NCBI RefSeq assembly: GCF_002288925.2
Contig: NW_022098036.1
Location: 44,847,490-44,911,489 of the forward strand
Source: Delphinapterus leucas
Taxonomy: Eukaryota; Chordata; Mammalia; Artiodactyla; Monodontidae
DNA: 64,000 nucleotides
Direction: 5' to 3'
This document shows, in pieces, positions 1 to 11,493 of this stretch. The number at the start of each line of letters is the position of its first letter. Position 1 is the stretch's first letter. The notes below the pieces were generated by a model. It ran no database searches, had not been told where the DNA came from, and saw only the letters and a program-made list of their open reading frames with translations. Made by a program: the position numbers and the translations under genes.

Positions 1-1612
1 TGGAAGATCAAATGGCTTTAAGTCCTTGCTTGGGTTCAGTGGTCCACAAGACTAACGGGAGTGCAGCCCTGCCCTGGCTGTGCCCGGCCTCAGAAGCAGG
101 AGCTGGTAATGGGGAGAAGAGCCTGGAGGCTGGGGAGAGAACCCCATCCTTGCCCCCTGAATTGAGTATTTATCAGGACAGGTTAACAAACATCCCCTCA
201 TTCTCAGCTGTGAGTTACAAAAGTCAGCGTCACTGAAAGTAGCTTGGCCGTCTCAGGAGGAAAGGGGTGGACTAGGCCGGGCAGTCTGGTTTCTGAATCT
301 TGGGTATGCTTCCCTTTCATGTAGCTGTCACCGTCTCCTCCCATTCACTTCTTTCACAAACCTCTCCTCCCATTCCCTTCCTGGTGCCCCCTTCAGATTT
401 CTGGCACTTCTTGAACCTTTTTGCCTTTGTGGGGACCCTTATTCCCTGTCTGTGTTCTTCGCACACCACCCCACCCTCTCCCCCTGCTTCCTCCGGCCTG
501 GCCCATCTCCTCCGGGAAGGAGCAGCTGCTGCCGGAGGTACCCCCGCAACACACACACACAAAGGAGTCAGGGCCTCCCTATGAAGCTCATGGGGTCTCG
601 AGCTGATGACCGAAGCACAAGGTGAACCTTTGATGGAGTGAGATCACCAAGGGAACCAACAGATGAGGAATGCGCTAGAAGAGGGTTCCCCGCCTCTAAC
701 CTCATTGTCTCTGTAAGCATCAAGTAACTGTGGCAACTCCAAAGCCCAGCCACAGTGGCACTGGGTGGAGATGCAGGTGTTTTAGCAAAGAAAAGCCTGC
801 AAACATTTCCCAGTCCTCCAGGTAGTCTCTCCTACGACCCTTGCCCCTAAGACCTCCCCTTTCTAGGTAATCTCCTTCCAAACTCTCCCTGCAGGCTGCT
901 TCTACTACCAGTATCCATTTCATACACGCACACACACAAATTCAGCCAGCCCTGGGATTTAGGTTTCCTGGCCTGTCACTCTGTTCCTTGAACATGTTAA
1001 TACTGAAGCAGTGGCTTATGTGCAGAAAAGATAGGAGGAGAGAAAAGGGGAGGGAAAACTTAGCTCAGCTCCTAGTCTCCATATGCTCTGTGAATCTCAC
1101 TTCTGGTCCCATTCATTTCTAAAATGAAAAGCTCCTAACCTAGCACATCAGGGGTGGGGTGGATTAGTTATTCTGATGATGCCAAAAATACCAGTTACAA
1201 ATGCAAGCAAGAAGAGTGAAACTGCCCAACCGTGGGCTTGCTGTTGCTGCTCCCACCCTTCCCCCACCTCAGCATCTCTCGTGCACCCCTCCCTCCCTCC
1301 CTCTCTATCCTTTTCTCTCTCCTGTTGAAATTCTGTGTATAAAACTATTTTCTTAGCAGCATGTGTATGAGGAAAGAAGCTTTTTCACTCTGTGCTTTCT
1401 GGGAATGTGATATGTGTATAAAAGTTGAAAACAAACAAAGAAAAATTAGAAAAAAAAAAAACAGGAGAAAAAGAGGGAACGTTTTAAAGAAAACCTTGGC
1501 AAACACCTTGCGTGGGATGATTAGAGGTGTGGTTTCATGCATTTTAGGGATTTACAGCCAGGGTAGGTTGGCTTTAGTTTGAACTATGAATATCTTCACC
1601 AGGATACACCCA

Positions 1613-1722
1613 GATTCCCTGGCGTGGAGAATCCCATGTACATTCACAGTCGTGGACTAGAGCTGACTGAGTAGCTGTCCTTACCAGGAACCCTATAACC
1701 CAGGGGACAGAAAAGCCTGGCC
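1613..1722 (+). repeat. Unclassified 100 bp repeat, copy 1
   Basis: About 110 bp that recurs at 2750-2858 in the same orientation at roughly 90 percent identity, including the block catgtacattcacagtcgtg and the following gactgagtagctgtccttac. Homology stops abruptly on both sides. Parts recall the 3' segment of artiodactyl Bov-A type SINEs, but the match is too loose to assign. It may be an unlisted interspersed repeat or a local duplication. Confidence 0.6.
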
Positions 1723-2749
1723 AACTGCTGACCTAGGTCAGTCAACGTGCTTCTGGAGGGTGCGCCATTCCATGTTTCCAGTGGCCGGAGCATTCCTCCC
1801 TGACCCCTTCCTGAGACCACAATCAGCAGCAGCACTTCTGCACTGGAGATTCAGTGAGTGGGTGGCTCCTGTGGACAGAGGCTGAGTCGGCACAGCCCCA
1901 CGCAGAATGCTAGAGGTGAATGCCAAGTCGCCCAGGTTAAAATGTGTTGCTTCTGTGGAGCAGTAAACCAACTCGAGCGCGTGGCACATCCATACCTATC
2001 TTGTGGTACCCTCCCCTCCCCACCAGCTCTAAAGTGAGCCTGAATCAAGGGCTCATAAGACTGGTCTTCCATGGCTCGGGGCAAAGGCTTAGGGTTTCTG
2101 ACATACCCAGGTCCTAAAGCATCCAAATTCTGGTCCACCCTACTCACTGTCAGGGTCAGTACCAGGAGGAGGAGGTGGAAATGATCTTGGCTATCTTTGC
2201 TCTAAACCAGAGCCTGTATGGGGATGGCTTAAGGTACCCAGTTCTCAACTAGGAACAAAAATCAAAGTCTGTGGAAGAAAATTAGAAAATCTGAAGCCGT
2301 AGTGGCCAAATGGGGCAGAGTCTGCAATAGGACCACAAAAAGAGACCTGTTCTTCCCCCCGACCCTCTAGCCCCTGGAGTAGACACATTCGCTCCTCTAA
2401 TCATTCATCCCCGTATAGATACTCACATCTGAAATACAGAGCTCTGTGTATACGCCTGCACCAACGAAGCAAGCAAGCACACCGTCAGAAACAGCAGCAG
2501 AACCATGTATAGACAGAGCTATGCGGATACACACAAATGCCAGAAAGAACGGGCCCCACGGGCATATAGGCACAAGGGCCGTGCCCCAGCGTCATCAACT
2601 ACACTCCCGTTAAGTAAAAACACCCTCCAGTACGTAGTAATCTTCTTCACACAACAGGAAGTAGGAAAAGCTTATAAACAGAGAAATGTAACCAGTGTCA
2701 AGAAGGGTGACCAAATGTTGACCATTAATCCATGGGAAAGGACCTTAAA

Positions 2750-2858
2750 TTCCTCTGGTGTGGAGACACCATGTACATTCACAGTCGTGGACTGGAGCTG
2801 ACTGAGTAGCTGTCCTTACCAGGAACCCTGTAATCTGGGGGACAGAAGAGCCTGGCTA
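2750..2858 (+). repeat. Unclassified 100 bp repeat, copy 2
   Basis: Direct copy of 1613-1722, about 1.14 kb downstream. Differences are scattered substitutions (for example ctataacccagggg against ctgtaatctggggg), so the duplication is not recent. Confidence 0.6.
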
Positions 2859-4216
2859 GGGAGGGGAGGGAGGTAGAAGAGAAACCAGGAAGAAACTCTG
2901 AGGAAAACTTATATGAAACACAGGGATAAACTGCTGGGACCCTGTGTTACATGAAGGGCCAGGTATTGGGGAGCAACTAATGAGAAACCTGTAAGCCCTG
3001 AGGATGTCATTCTCAGTGAATTGAGTAAGGAAGAAATGTCCCAATTCCAACGAAGTTCTGGCTACAATAAGAAAGGCTATAGGCCCATCCTCAGGGGTTT
3101 ACAGCATTACAGCGTGGATACAATTGTGAAAAGATGAGATGAAAGAAAAGCCAGAGAGGATGTTCATAGAAGACCTAGGCCAGGACTCGTTAAATCTGGG
3201 GAAAGACGGGAAGTGATCGATCCCCAGGGAAAGCCTCCCGGGGAAAGACAAACTCCCAGAAGAACATAAAATTGAGTGAGGACCCACCCCAACATTCTCC
3301 TTCATACAGAGAATCCCCACAGCCTTCAGACAAAGGAGAGACAAGGGGTCAATGGCATTATTCCCTGCCAGTAGTCTGAGCCTCATGTTTCTTGCAGCTC
3401 CCAGTCATGGAGAGGAGAGGTGTCTGGCTAGAGGCTAGTGGGGAAGCAGGTTGATTACAGGTGGACCAGAAAGACAGTGAGGGGGGAAAGGTGACCAGGA
3501 TGGACTCATACTCCTCCCCAGCCATACACACACTCTTAAACAAACAGTGGCTAAAAGACTGGAACAAGTCATCAGCAGGAGCTCAGCACTGCCCCACATC
3601 CACAGTCCCTCCCTGATATCCCAACCTGCAGCATGTCTTCTCAACTGGCCTGGCCTCCGCTGTGCTCGCTCCTGGAGAGCCCCGCCCAGTGCTCAAACAG
3701 CAGCACCGGCAGCAACTCGCAGGCCAGGCCCTGGACTCTGCCGACCCCTGCTTCCACTCCCCGGGACCCTGACCTGCCTCCAGAGAGAAGTGTAACTAGG
3801 ACCCATCCCGTACCGAGCCACAGAATCCACACCCATCTGACCGGACTGCAGAGAGCAATCTCCCGACAATGCTCCTAACCTAGGGGTTCTCAGTGGTCTG
3901 GTTTCAGAAACAGGGCAGCCATCCATTAGAACCTGGAGGCCGAAAGTGTCCCGTAAGGGATTCTTCTGTGATAACTCCTGCCAGTGAGAAGCATAGTTCT
4001 AACAAGTTAAATCTGCCTGCTTTGACCTCACAATCTCTCCTTTTCCTCCTGCTGCCCCCACCTAAAAACACACATCCCCACACCCCCCAACACATATATC
4101 CCATGCATGACCGCATAAAGACATGAATATGGTTGGGGGGGATGAAGAAAGATGTAAAAGGCGTGGGAAATCCAGACCTGATTAACTGTCCTACAAGGTG
4201 ACTGCCATCTCTTAGA

Positions 4217-4366
4217 ACAGTGTTTCTCGATGTTTTGCCCACCTGCATCAATGGTCACCTGAGAACTTGTTCAAAATGCACATTCCTGGACCACACCTCA
4301 GACCGACTGAATCAGAAACTCTTGAAGTGATTCAGTGCTTTCTGGAGTCTGAGAAGCACTTATTTA
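4217..4366. mobile_element. MER5A-like hAT-Charlie DNA transposon relic
   Basis: The segment begins with cagtgtttctcgatgtt and ends with gagaagcactta, the near-palindromic ends of the MER5 family. Between them are the characteristic ggtcacctgagaac and ctgaatcagaaactct stretches. It is non-autonomous, old and carries no coding sequence. Confidence 0.6.
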
Positions 4367-6300
4367 GACTGCTCAGCCTTGTCTACACCTGCGACCTGCC
4401 CCCAACTCTCCAGCACCCAAGGCCTAACCCTGCTACGGCTGGGGCTGCCACAGGGGACTAGCTTCACCCCCAGATTATCCTCCTCATTACCCTGACATTT
4501 GGAAATCTGACTATGTCTTCTGCTTATGGTGCCTATTCTTCAACAGGAGAAGAGTTACAAGCATCACCCTTGACTGAGTGCCTCCCTGTTTTCTCCTCTG
4601 CTGTGGAAACCACCCTGCTTCTTCTGAAGCTGCATCCACTTCCAGAGGTGCTGAACGAAGAGAGACCCCAGGCCGGGCAGTGGCATTACTCCCCTCTGAG
4701 CAGGTCCTACCCCCATCTGAGCTGCCCAGCCTCCCCTGACATCACCCAGAGCCACCAATTCTTCTACCCGAATATCTTCCTAGTCACTGACTCACAGCCT
4801 CTGGCCACCCAGAAAGCAAGGAAAGCCCAACCTGCTAGGAGTTCTTCCACATGGAGGCCCAAGGTCCAGTTTAGCAGGACTGCTGATGGCACTGCGTCTG
4901 GAGGTGTAGGGCTGGTCTGTGTCACCACAGATGCTGGGGTTCCGCTCCTAGGGGCCTTCCTCTCTACCAGGGAGGGCTCATTGCTGATCCGTGGTCTCTC
5001 TTCCAGAGGTGGATTTCAAAGACAGGGAAATCTGTCCACCTTGAATTGGGAAGCCATAGAGAAATTCCTAAACACAAAACCTCCTTGAGTGGTCTTTCTG
5101 GAAGGACAAGTCCAAGTTGCCTTTGTCTTCCTAACACCTGCCCACCTCTCTAGGCCTAGAGCACATCTCCACCTTTCTAGGACTGTTATTGAATATGGGC
5201 CTTTTCACAAGGGAGAAAGAACCAGTTCAACGCAACCACAGCTCAGCCAATCACAAGGCACAGGGAAGAACGAAATACACACAGGCACCAACTACCCCAC
5301 TACCCAGCAGCAAGGCCTGAGGGGCTCTCCTTCTTCCTACTCTTTCCCTTCCAATCTCTTCTGGCACCGTCTTTGTGGCAGCATAGCTGGCTGGCCTCTC
5401 TGTAGGATCTCATTTTGCCCTCCTAGGATTTTTTTTTTTCTGTCCTTGCTCCCCAGAGAGGAATAGAGTCCACCAGCCTGGAGCCTTGGGCGTGACTCTT
5501 AAGCGTGCCCTTGTCCCTCTGTGCTCCAGCTTCCCTTGGAATTCTGCTCAAACACAGAGTGGCACCATCTAAATCCCTTTCTTGGGCGTGGCGGGGGGTA
5601 GGAGGAGGGAGGTGGTGTCTGGTTGGAAGGAAGGCGGACTTGGGGTTGGCTGGAGAGCAAGGCAGCCCCTCTATTGAGGGTGTCCTCGGCTCCTCCCCAG
5701 CAGGGCTCCACCCGGCGCGTGGCATGCCTGTGTGCGCCACTCTCACTGCCACCAAGTGGCGGTCATGAGCATGTTTGGTGGCTTTGGGTTTGCCGCAGTG
5801 CCAGGATCTGAGACGGCGTTCACGTGCCAGTGCAGTGCTGCCAAGCAGGGCGGCATCTAGTTGGTTGGGTGCCAAGCGGCATGAGCCAGGTGGTGATAGA
5901 GATGAAAGAGGGCTGGGATAGAGGGAGGGGGAGGGGAGAAGGGCACCAGGGAGAAAACCAGACACTTCACTTGTTAGAGTGGAGAGTCCAAATGGGATCC
6001 GCAGAAAGGTGCCCTTCCCATTCTAGATCCCAGCTCACAAGCAAGCCCTTCCCTCCCCCACAGACGCCCACAGAGTAACATATACAGACCAGGCAAGGGG
6101 ATCTGGCCATCTTTAGCAGGAAACTGGCTGGGGGCCAGGCAGGACTGCCAGCCTCTCCATCCTCCTTCCTTGGGGTCTTGGCAATGGCGTGTTTCCTCCT
6201 TTGTGTCCTCACGCCTCTCTCCGTCTGTCGCTCCACTCCCCACACCTAAGAGGGAATGGGGAGGAGGTCCCGGCAGAAAAAAGTCTGTTCTCCCAAACAA

Positions 6301-6308
6301 CTCTCTCA

Positions 6309-6373
<65 letters not shown>
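6301..6373. repeat. Compound (CT)n(CA)n microsatellite
   Basis: About 27 bp of CT repeats run directly into about 45 bp of pure CA repeats. The length and purity suggest a polymorphic locus. Confidence 0.95.
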
Positions 6374-6374
<1 letters not shown>

Positions 6375-7126
6375 ATCTCTCCTCCTCCCTTCTCACTCCT
6401 GGCACAACAAGCCTCTCAAGCAGATTGGCAAGAGACACCGCCACCCTCCCCACTTCACACAACACCAGAGCCTGTGCCAGGCTGCCTGGGCAGTGCCAGC
6501 ACCCGCCCACCTCCTGCCGGGTCCCCTTGCTTCTTCAGTGCTCTGACAAAGCGCCGGTCTGCCAGGTCTGCCAGCCCAACGAGCTCTCCCTGGGGAGCGG
6601 TGGGCACACCTCTCCTCTTGGCACTTCCCTGGCTACTCTCTCCACCACTTCACTTTCCCAGACTGGAAGAGGACCAATCACCTCAGAGCCCGACCATTTC
6701 CCAGAGCTGAGCTCTAGAAGGACAGCGACACCAGGAACTCATCCCTGCCCCTCCTCTCTGCCCGCCTGGGGCCCGTTCCCACGGACCCCGCTTGGGGCGC
6801 CAGCCTGATGGATGTGATGCCAATGGCTCCCGGGTCCCGAGCCTTCCTCCCAGAGCACCAGGACTCCTGCCGCTGCCCCCTCCCCATTCGCCTCCTTCCA
6901 TCTCCGCGGGCACGAGGGTGGCAGCCGCAGTGCCCATGCCTGCAAGCAGGCAGCATGAAGCAACTCAGGCACCCTCCTTCTGTCCTCCCAGGCCCCAAAC
7001 CTCTCCCCTCCTTCTTCCACTCCATCCCTCTGTCATTCTGGTTGGACACTAGTTTGGCAACCGCAGTGCCAACCCCCACCCATGCCCAGGAGGCTCACAT
7101 ACAGCACGCACTTAGGCGTACATGTA

Positions 7127-7158
7127 CACGCGCACACACACACACATACACACACACG
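7127..7158. repeat. Short (CA)n microsatellite
   Basis: An interrupted CA tract of about 30 bp in a GC-rich block. Confidence 0.8.
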
Positions 7159-7568
7159 GCCCCTTGAGTGCCAGGCAGCGGTGGCAGACACACAGCAATG
7201 CATAGTGACTGGTATACCCGAGAGGCAGCCAGATTCGGCACCTGATCCAGCACCCATTTGGGATTGGGTGGGGAGGCGGGCGGGCAGGCGGGCGGGCGGA
7301 AGGAAGGGTGATGGAGGCAGGCGATGGCCCTAGGTTGGCAGCCGATGGAGCTGGGAGAATGGAGGGAACAGATGCTCTTTGCCCAGCCTCCCTCCCTCTC
7401 TCTCTGAGATCAGTGCCAAGCTGGGGGGATGGGGAGAGGGAGGATGGGGGAAGGGTGGCATTTGGAAGCTGGCAGGCGGGGGGAGCTGGGTCCGCCCAGG
7501 ATGGGCAGTGCCGGCACTGGCTGCCGCCTCTCCACTCTGCCATCTGTCTCGCTTCTCTCCCCACCCCC

Positions 7569-7597
7569 TTTCTCTTTCTCTCTCTCTCTCTCTCTCC
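7569..7597. repeat. Short (TC)n microsatellite
   Basis: A nearly pure TC tract of about 28 bp. It produces spurious long open frames on both strands. Confidence 0.85.
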
Positions 7598-8169
7598 TTC
7601 ATCCGCAGCAAAAGGAAAAGAGGAAAACAGGGTCCTCATCCGCCCACGCCCAACCTCTGCCGGACCCCTCTGCTGCCCCCACAACTCACCACACCACACC
7701 ACCACCAAGCCATCTGTGCTCTCTCCTCCTGGCTCAGTCACCTTCTTTCCTCCGCCTCGCCCTCACACCAAAACGGGTGCGATGTTTTTAAAAAATAGAT
7801 ACATATGTATTTTACAAAGCAACTTAAAAGGAAAACCATTTTCTTTGGGAATGTCGTGTCCTTCTGAGTCTGGGTCCTCGGTGCCAATGTTTATGGCAGG
7901 CAGAGGGAGGGGACCCTGTCCTCAGCTGGTGCCCATGAATCCCATGCCAGGGAGGAGGGGTGGCTGGGGTGGGGTGGGGGCGGGGTGGGGTATCGGGAGA
8001 GCTCTCTTCTCGCTGCGCCTGTGGTGCTTTCTTTTTTTTTTTTTTTTTCCCTCTTCCACTTCCGGAGCAGCTTCAAATAGATCTAGAGCCTTCCCCACCC
8101 CCAGTTCCCAGGGCCCCTGTGCCCTTCTCTCCCTGCTTTTGATTTTGTTTCTCGATCACTCTTTCCTTT

Positions 8170-8196
8170 TGTGTGTGTGTGCGTGTGTGTGTGTGT
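8170..8196. repeat. Short (GT)n microsatellite
   Basis: A GT tract with one GC interruption, lying immediately beside the conserved block at 8215-8275. Confidence 0.85.
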
Positions 8197-8209
8197 ACGT
8201 GGGCGTGCG

Positions 8210-8405
8210 TGTTGCATCCACGGCAGTGGGCACCGTGCCAGCCACCGCACGGCCATCTGCGATGCCTTCTGCAGCATCCGCTGTTTCTCCCTGCCACCTC
8301 CAGCCCCCAACTCCCCTGCACCCCAGCTCCCCACCCCCAGTCCCCAATCATTAATTAGCTACTGAATTAATTAAATCGGGAATGCTAATTAACATTCCTA
8401 AAGGG
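8210..8405 (-). promoter_or_regulatory. TAATTA-rich element A, inverted partner of 21410-21600
   Basis: Read on the minus strand, this segment starts with taggaatgttaattagc, then tttaattaattcag and agctaattaa. About 90 bp later comes gcagaaggcatcgcagatgg. The same blocks occur in the same order on the plus strand at 21.41-21.55 kb. Three TAATTA homeodomain cores lie within about 50 bp, one inside a near-perfect 18 bp palindrome (8380-8397). Conservation in patches with variable spacers suggests constrained protein-binding sites. A role as an enhancer, promoter or RNA element is inference; nothing here shows transcription. Confidence 0.5.
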
Positions 8406-9196
8406 CAGGCTGCCAGGCTGGGGGGCAGAGGGAGCGTGAAGAGGAGACTGGTATGGGGGAGGAGGAAGGAGAGTTTGTCTGCATAGCAGAGCAGCGGGGA
8501 GACAGAAAGAATCCAAAAGAAGGATGAAGGAGAAGGAGGGCAGTGACAAGACAGAGGCGTGGAAAAGGGCGTGTAAAAACTGAGTCCAAGTGAGAGTGAC
8601 CCAGCCTTTCCTGCCCAAATGACACACAGCTGACTCCTCGTCCCCGCCCAGCCTGGACAAGTATATATTCCTAGGGGGCGGACTCCGGCAGCTTTCTTCC
8701 CTGTCTCTTACAGAAAACCAACCCCAAACCAGAGTCAACAGCTACTACCTGGTCCATCCAGCCCCAGTGACCCTCAGACTAGGTCACCAAGACCAGACTC
8801 TGGGCTCAGAGGAGCCCTCTTGACTTGGCCTTCGCTACCCCTTGTCACGGTTGGGGGCACCCTGTGAGTGTCTGCTGCTGGGAGAATAGGGCAGCGTATG
8901 GGGAACCGTGAGGGGTGTCGATTCAACAGCAGTTCACTGAGGATCACCGGCACTGCCTGCAAGGCTGCCCTAGGAAGACCGTGACACAAGACAGTCTGTC
9001 TTTAGGAGTCCAGAGTAGGAAAAGTGGACACCCCTACCACCTTGAAGATCAAGGATCTGGGAAAAAGCGAGTAACGGCATCTAACTTGGAGTAGTTGTTT
9101 TTAAAGAAAAAGAGATGTCAGTATAGTGAAACTTCATTCTCGGGGTGCTCTATGACACGTGAATCTGATGAGACGCTCCTTAGAAAAATGGATCTC

Positions 9197-9603
9197 GGGA
9201 CTTCCCTGGTGGTGCAGTGGTTAAGAATCCTCCTGCCAGTACAGGGGACATGGGTTCGATCCCTGGTCCGGGAAGATCCCACATGCCGTGGAGCAACTAA
9301 GCCCACGCACCACAACTACTGAGCCTGCGATCTAAAGTCCACAAGCCACAACTATCGAGCCTGCAGGCCCCAACTACTGAAGCCTGCACATCCCAGAGCC
9401 CGCGCACTGCAACTACCGAGCCCACACGCCGCAACTGCTGAAGCCCGTGCACCTGGAGTCCATACCCTGCAACAAGAGAAGCCACCGCAGTGAGAAGCCC
9501 GCGCGCCGCAACGAAGAGTAACCCCTGCTCGACACAACTAGAGAAAGCCCGCATGCAGCAACGAAGACCCAGTGCAGCCATAAATAAATAATAAATAAAT
9601 AAA
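9197..9603 (+). mobile_element. CHR-2-type SINE (tRNA-derived)
   Basis: It starts with gggacttccctggtggtgca, includes the box A/B-like tRNA-related head (gttcgatccctggtccggga) and the long CHR-2 body (gagaagccaccgcagtgaga), and ends in an (aaataa)n tail. It is flanked by a perfect 15 bp target-site duplication, agaaaaatggatctc, at 9182-9196 and 9604-9618, so the insertion is intact and fairly young. Confidence 0.93.
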
Positions 9604-9724
9604 AGAAAAATGGATCTCACAATCAAATTATTTGGTATATACTACATATTCTCCCTCTTAAGAGATTCAAGATGCATACTGGTGTGTTAAAGGCTCTGAG
9701 AAATCTTGTAAAAAAAAAAAAAAA

Positions 9725-9863
9725 TAGAAACTGTTGAATGCATTTAACCCTGATTGTCAAACTCACTGGACCCTGGAAACCTCATTTTAAAATTAGAAAC
9801 TGTTGAATGCATTTAACCCTGATTGTCAAACTCACTGGACCCTGGAACCCTCATTTTAAAATT
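9725..9863. repeat. Two-copy tandem duplication, 69 bp unit
   Basis: The unit starting tagaaactgttgaatgcatt is repeated once directly after itself with a single substitution (ggaaacctc against ggaaccctc). The near identity points to a recent slippage or replication duplication. Confidence 0.95.
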
Positions 9864-10084
9864 TTCTAATTTAATGAATTTTATTCCCACAGAAGCAGTG
9901 TCCCACTTATAGGGAAAGCTCTGTCAAGTAATCAGGGGTGGTCCTGGCCTAGAAGCTGGCAGATGGATGAGCTGGCCCCAGGTATCACATTCCATAAACA
10001 AAGCGCAGCACCCAAGCTCTCGCCTTCCAAATGTAATACAACAAGGTACCAAACCACCTTGTGGCAGAGAAACTAAATCACTCT

Positions 10085-10285
10085 TAGAATCACAGACCTG
10101 TATTTTCAGAGCTGGAAAGACACCTTAGCAACCATTAAGCCTAATCCCTTAATTTTAGAGTAAAAGGAACTGAGACTCAGACAGGTGAAGTGATTTGTCC
10201 AAGGTCACAAAGCCACTAAACAGTAGCGTTGATGTTAGGACAGAGATTTCTTGACCTTTAGCCTAGCTCTGTTCCTCTATTTTCT
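10085..10285 (-). mobile_element. MIR SINE relic
   Basis: Antisense MIR signature: ctgagactcagacaggtgaag, then gtccaaggtcacaaagccac. It is diverged and lies directly before a CHR-2 insertion. Confidence 0.65.
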
Positions 10286-10305
10286 ATTGTTACAACTTCA
10301 GGACA

Positions 10306-10661
10306 CGGATTTCCCCGGTGGCGCAGGTTAGGAATCTGCCTGCCAATGCAGGGGACATGGGTTCAATCCCTGGGCCGGAAAGATCCCAAATGCCACGGAG
10401 CAACTAAGCCCGCGAGCCACAACTACTGAGCCTGCGCTCTAGAGCCCGGGAGCCACAACTACTAAAGCCCACACGCCTAGAGCCCGTGCTCCACGACAAG
10501 AGAAGCCACCGTAATGAGAAGCCCGTGCACCGCAACGAAGAGTAGCCCCCGCTCGCCGCAACTAGAGAAAGCCCGCACACAGCAACGAAGACCCAACACA
10601 GCCAAAAATAAATAAATTTTTTTTAAAAAGTCAAGATAATATTAAAAAAAAAACAAAAAAT
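10306..10661 (+). mobile_element. CHR-2-type SINE
   Basis: Full-length copy from the ttccccggtggcgcaggtta head to an A-rich tail. It is flanked by the 10 bp duplication cttcaggaca at 10296-10305 and 10662-10671. Confidence 0.93.
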
Positions 10662-11374
10662 CTTCAGGACAAGGCCAGCACGAGGTTTGTCACAAACATA
10701 TACTATTTAAAAGCTTCACCCAGACTCCCTTTTTCCTCTGGGACTAAGGCCTGGGCCTGTCTTTTCCACCCTGCCTTGGCCCTCACACCCCCTCCCTTTG
10801 GAACCCTGCAGCATCTACCTGCCTATGGAGAGTCTATTTCCAAAGGAGTGGGGATGGGGGCAGGAGTTCGTGCTTTACAGACTCTCCCTAAGTGTTCCTG
10901 ATATCCTGGGTTCAGAACATCAGCACTAAGCCATCTCTGCCCTCCCTTCCAGGATACCCCCGACCCCACTATGTATCACTGGTATCGACACAAGGCTTCT
11001 ACTCCCATCCCAGCCTCAATCCCAATCTGGTCAGGAAACCAAATGTCTCCTGGGACACCTCCTGCTGTATTCCTAGCAACTTTCCCTTTTCCTGTCCTTC
11101 TCACTTTGGCATCTGGAGTCCCTGAGGTTGCTTAACCTGGCCATCAGAGTCCTCAAGAGGAGGGGCTGTCTTCGACCTGCAGGGACACATATCTCATGAG
11201 AGTGAGAAGACCCTCGGAGACCTCAGGAACCATGGCTCCCCCGAGCTTCTGAACATCCACCGTCCCGCCACAGCCTGGGCCCATCTTTTCCAGCACAGCC
11301 CTTTGGGGAGCTGATGGACAATGGAGATGGATGGAGTCTAGCTCATTTCAAAGGTTGAGAACGCTATTAAATTG

Positions 11375-11493
11375 GGTTTTTTTGGCCATGCCATGCAGCT
11401 TGTGGGATCCTAGTTCCCAGACCAGGGATCGAACCCGGGCCCTCCACAGTGGAAGTGTGGAGTCCTGACCACTGGACTGCCAGGGAAGTCCCC
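11375..11493 (-). mobile_element. CHR-1-like short tRNA-derived SINE
   Basis: About 118 bp in antisense orientation: a T-rich start, ccagaccagggatcgaaccc in the middle and the ccagggaagtcccc terminus. It is flanked by imperfect duplications (ctattaaattgg at 11363 and ctgttaaattgg at 11494). Confidence 0.85.

Larger units (their letters stand above)
1..9181. other. Intergenic stretch, no coding exon recognised
   Basis: No conserved protein segment with splice sites is visible on either strand. By gene order this should lie downstream of ZFHX2, but no zinc-finger or homeodomain coding sequence is present. The stretch contains a repeated 100 bp segment (about 1613-1722 and 2750-2858), a MER5-like relic, four dinucleotide tracts between 6.3 and 8.2 kb in a GC-rich block, and the TAATTA-rich element at 8.2-8.4 kb. 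A non-coding transcript cannot be excluded from sequence alone. Confidence 0.6.

Noticed and set aside
1613..2858. Bov-A/BovB repeats and thus a ruminant source
   Set aside because: Similarity to the Bov-A tail is partial and unconvincing, and no clear BovB or Bov-tA element is present in 64 kb, whereas CHR-2 copies are abundant.
4513..5088. Open frame of 191 codons on the plus strand
   Set aside because: No recognised domain, no flanking splice logic and a composition like the surrounding DNA. A frame of this size can arise by chance in GC-rich unique sequence.
7308..8354. Open frame of 348 codons on the plus strand, the longest in the window
   Set aside because: It runs through CT, poly(T) and GT microsatellites, giving runs of Ser/Leu, Phe and Cys/Val. 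Low-complexity translation, not a protein.
9297..9626. Open frame of 109 codons on the minus strand rich in Cys/Ser/Gly
   Set aside because: It is the antisense translation of a CHR-2 SINE; near-identical frames recur at the other copies (15892, 41952, 42467, 52133).
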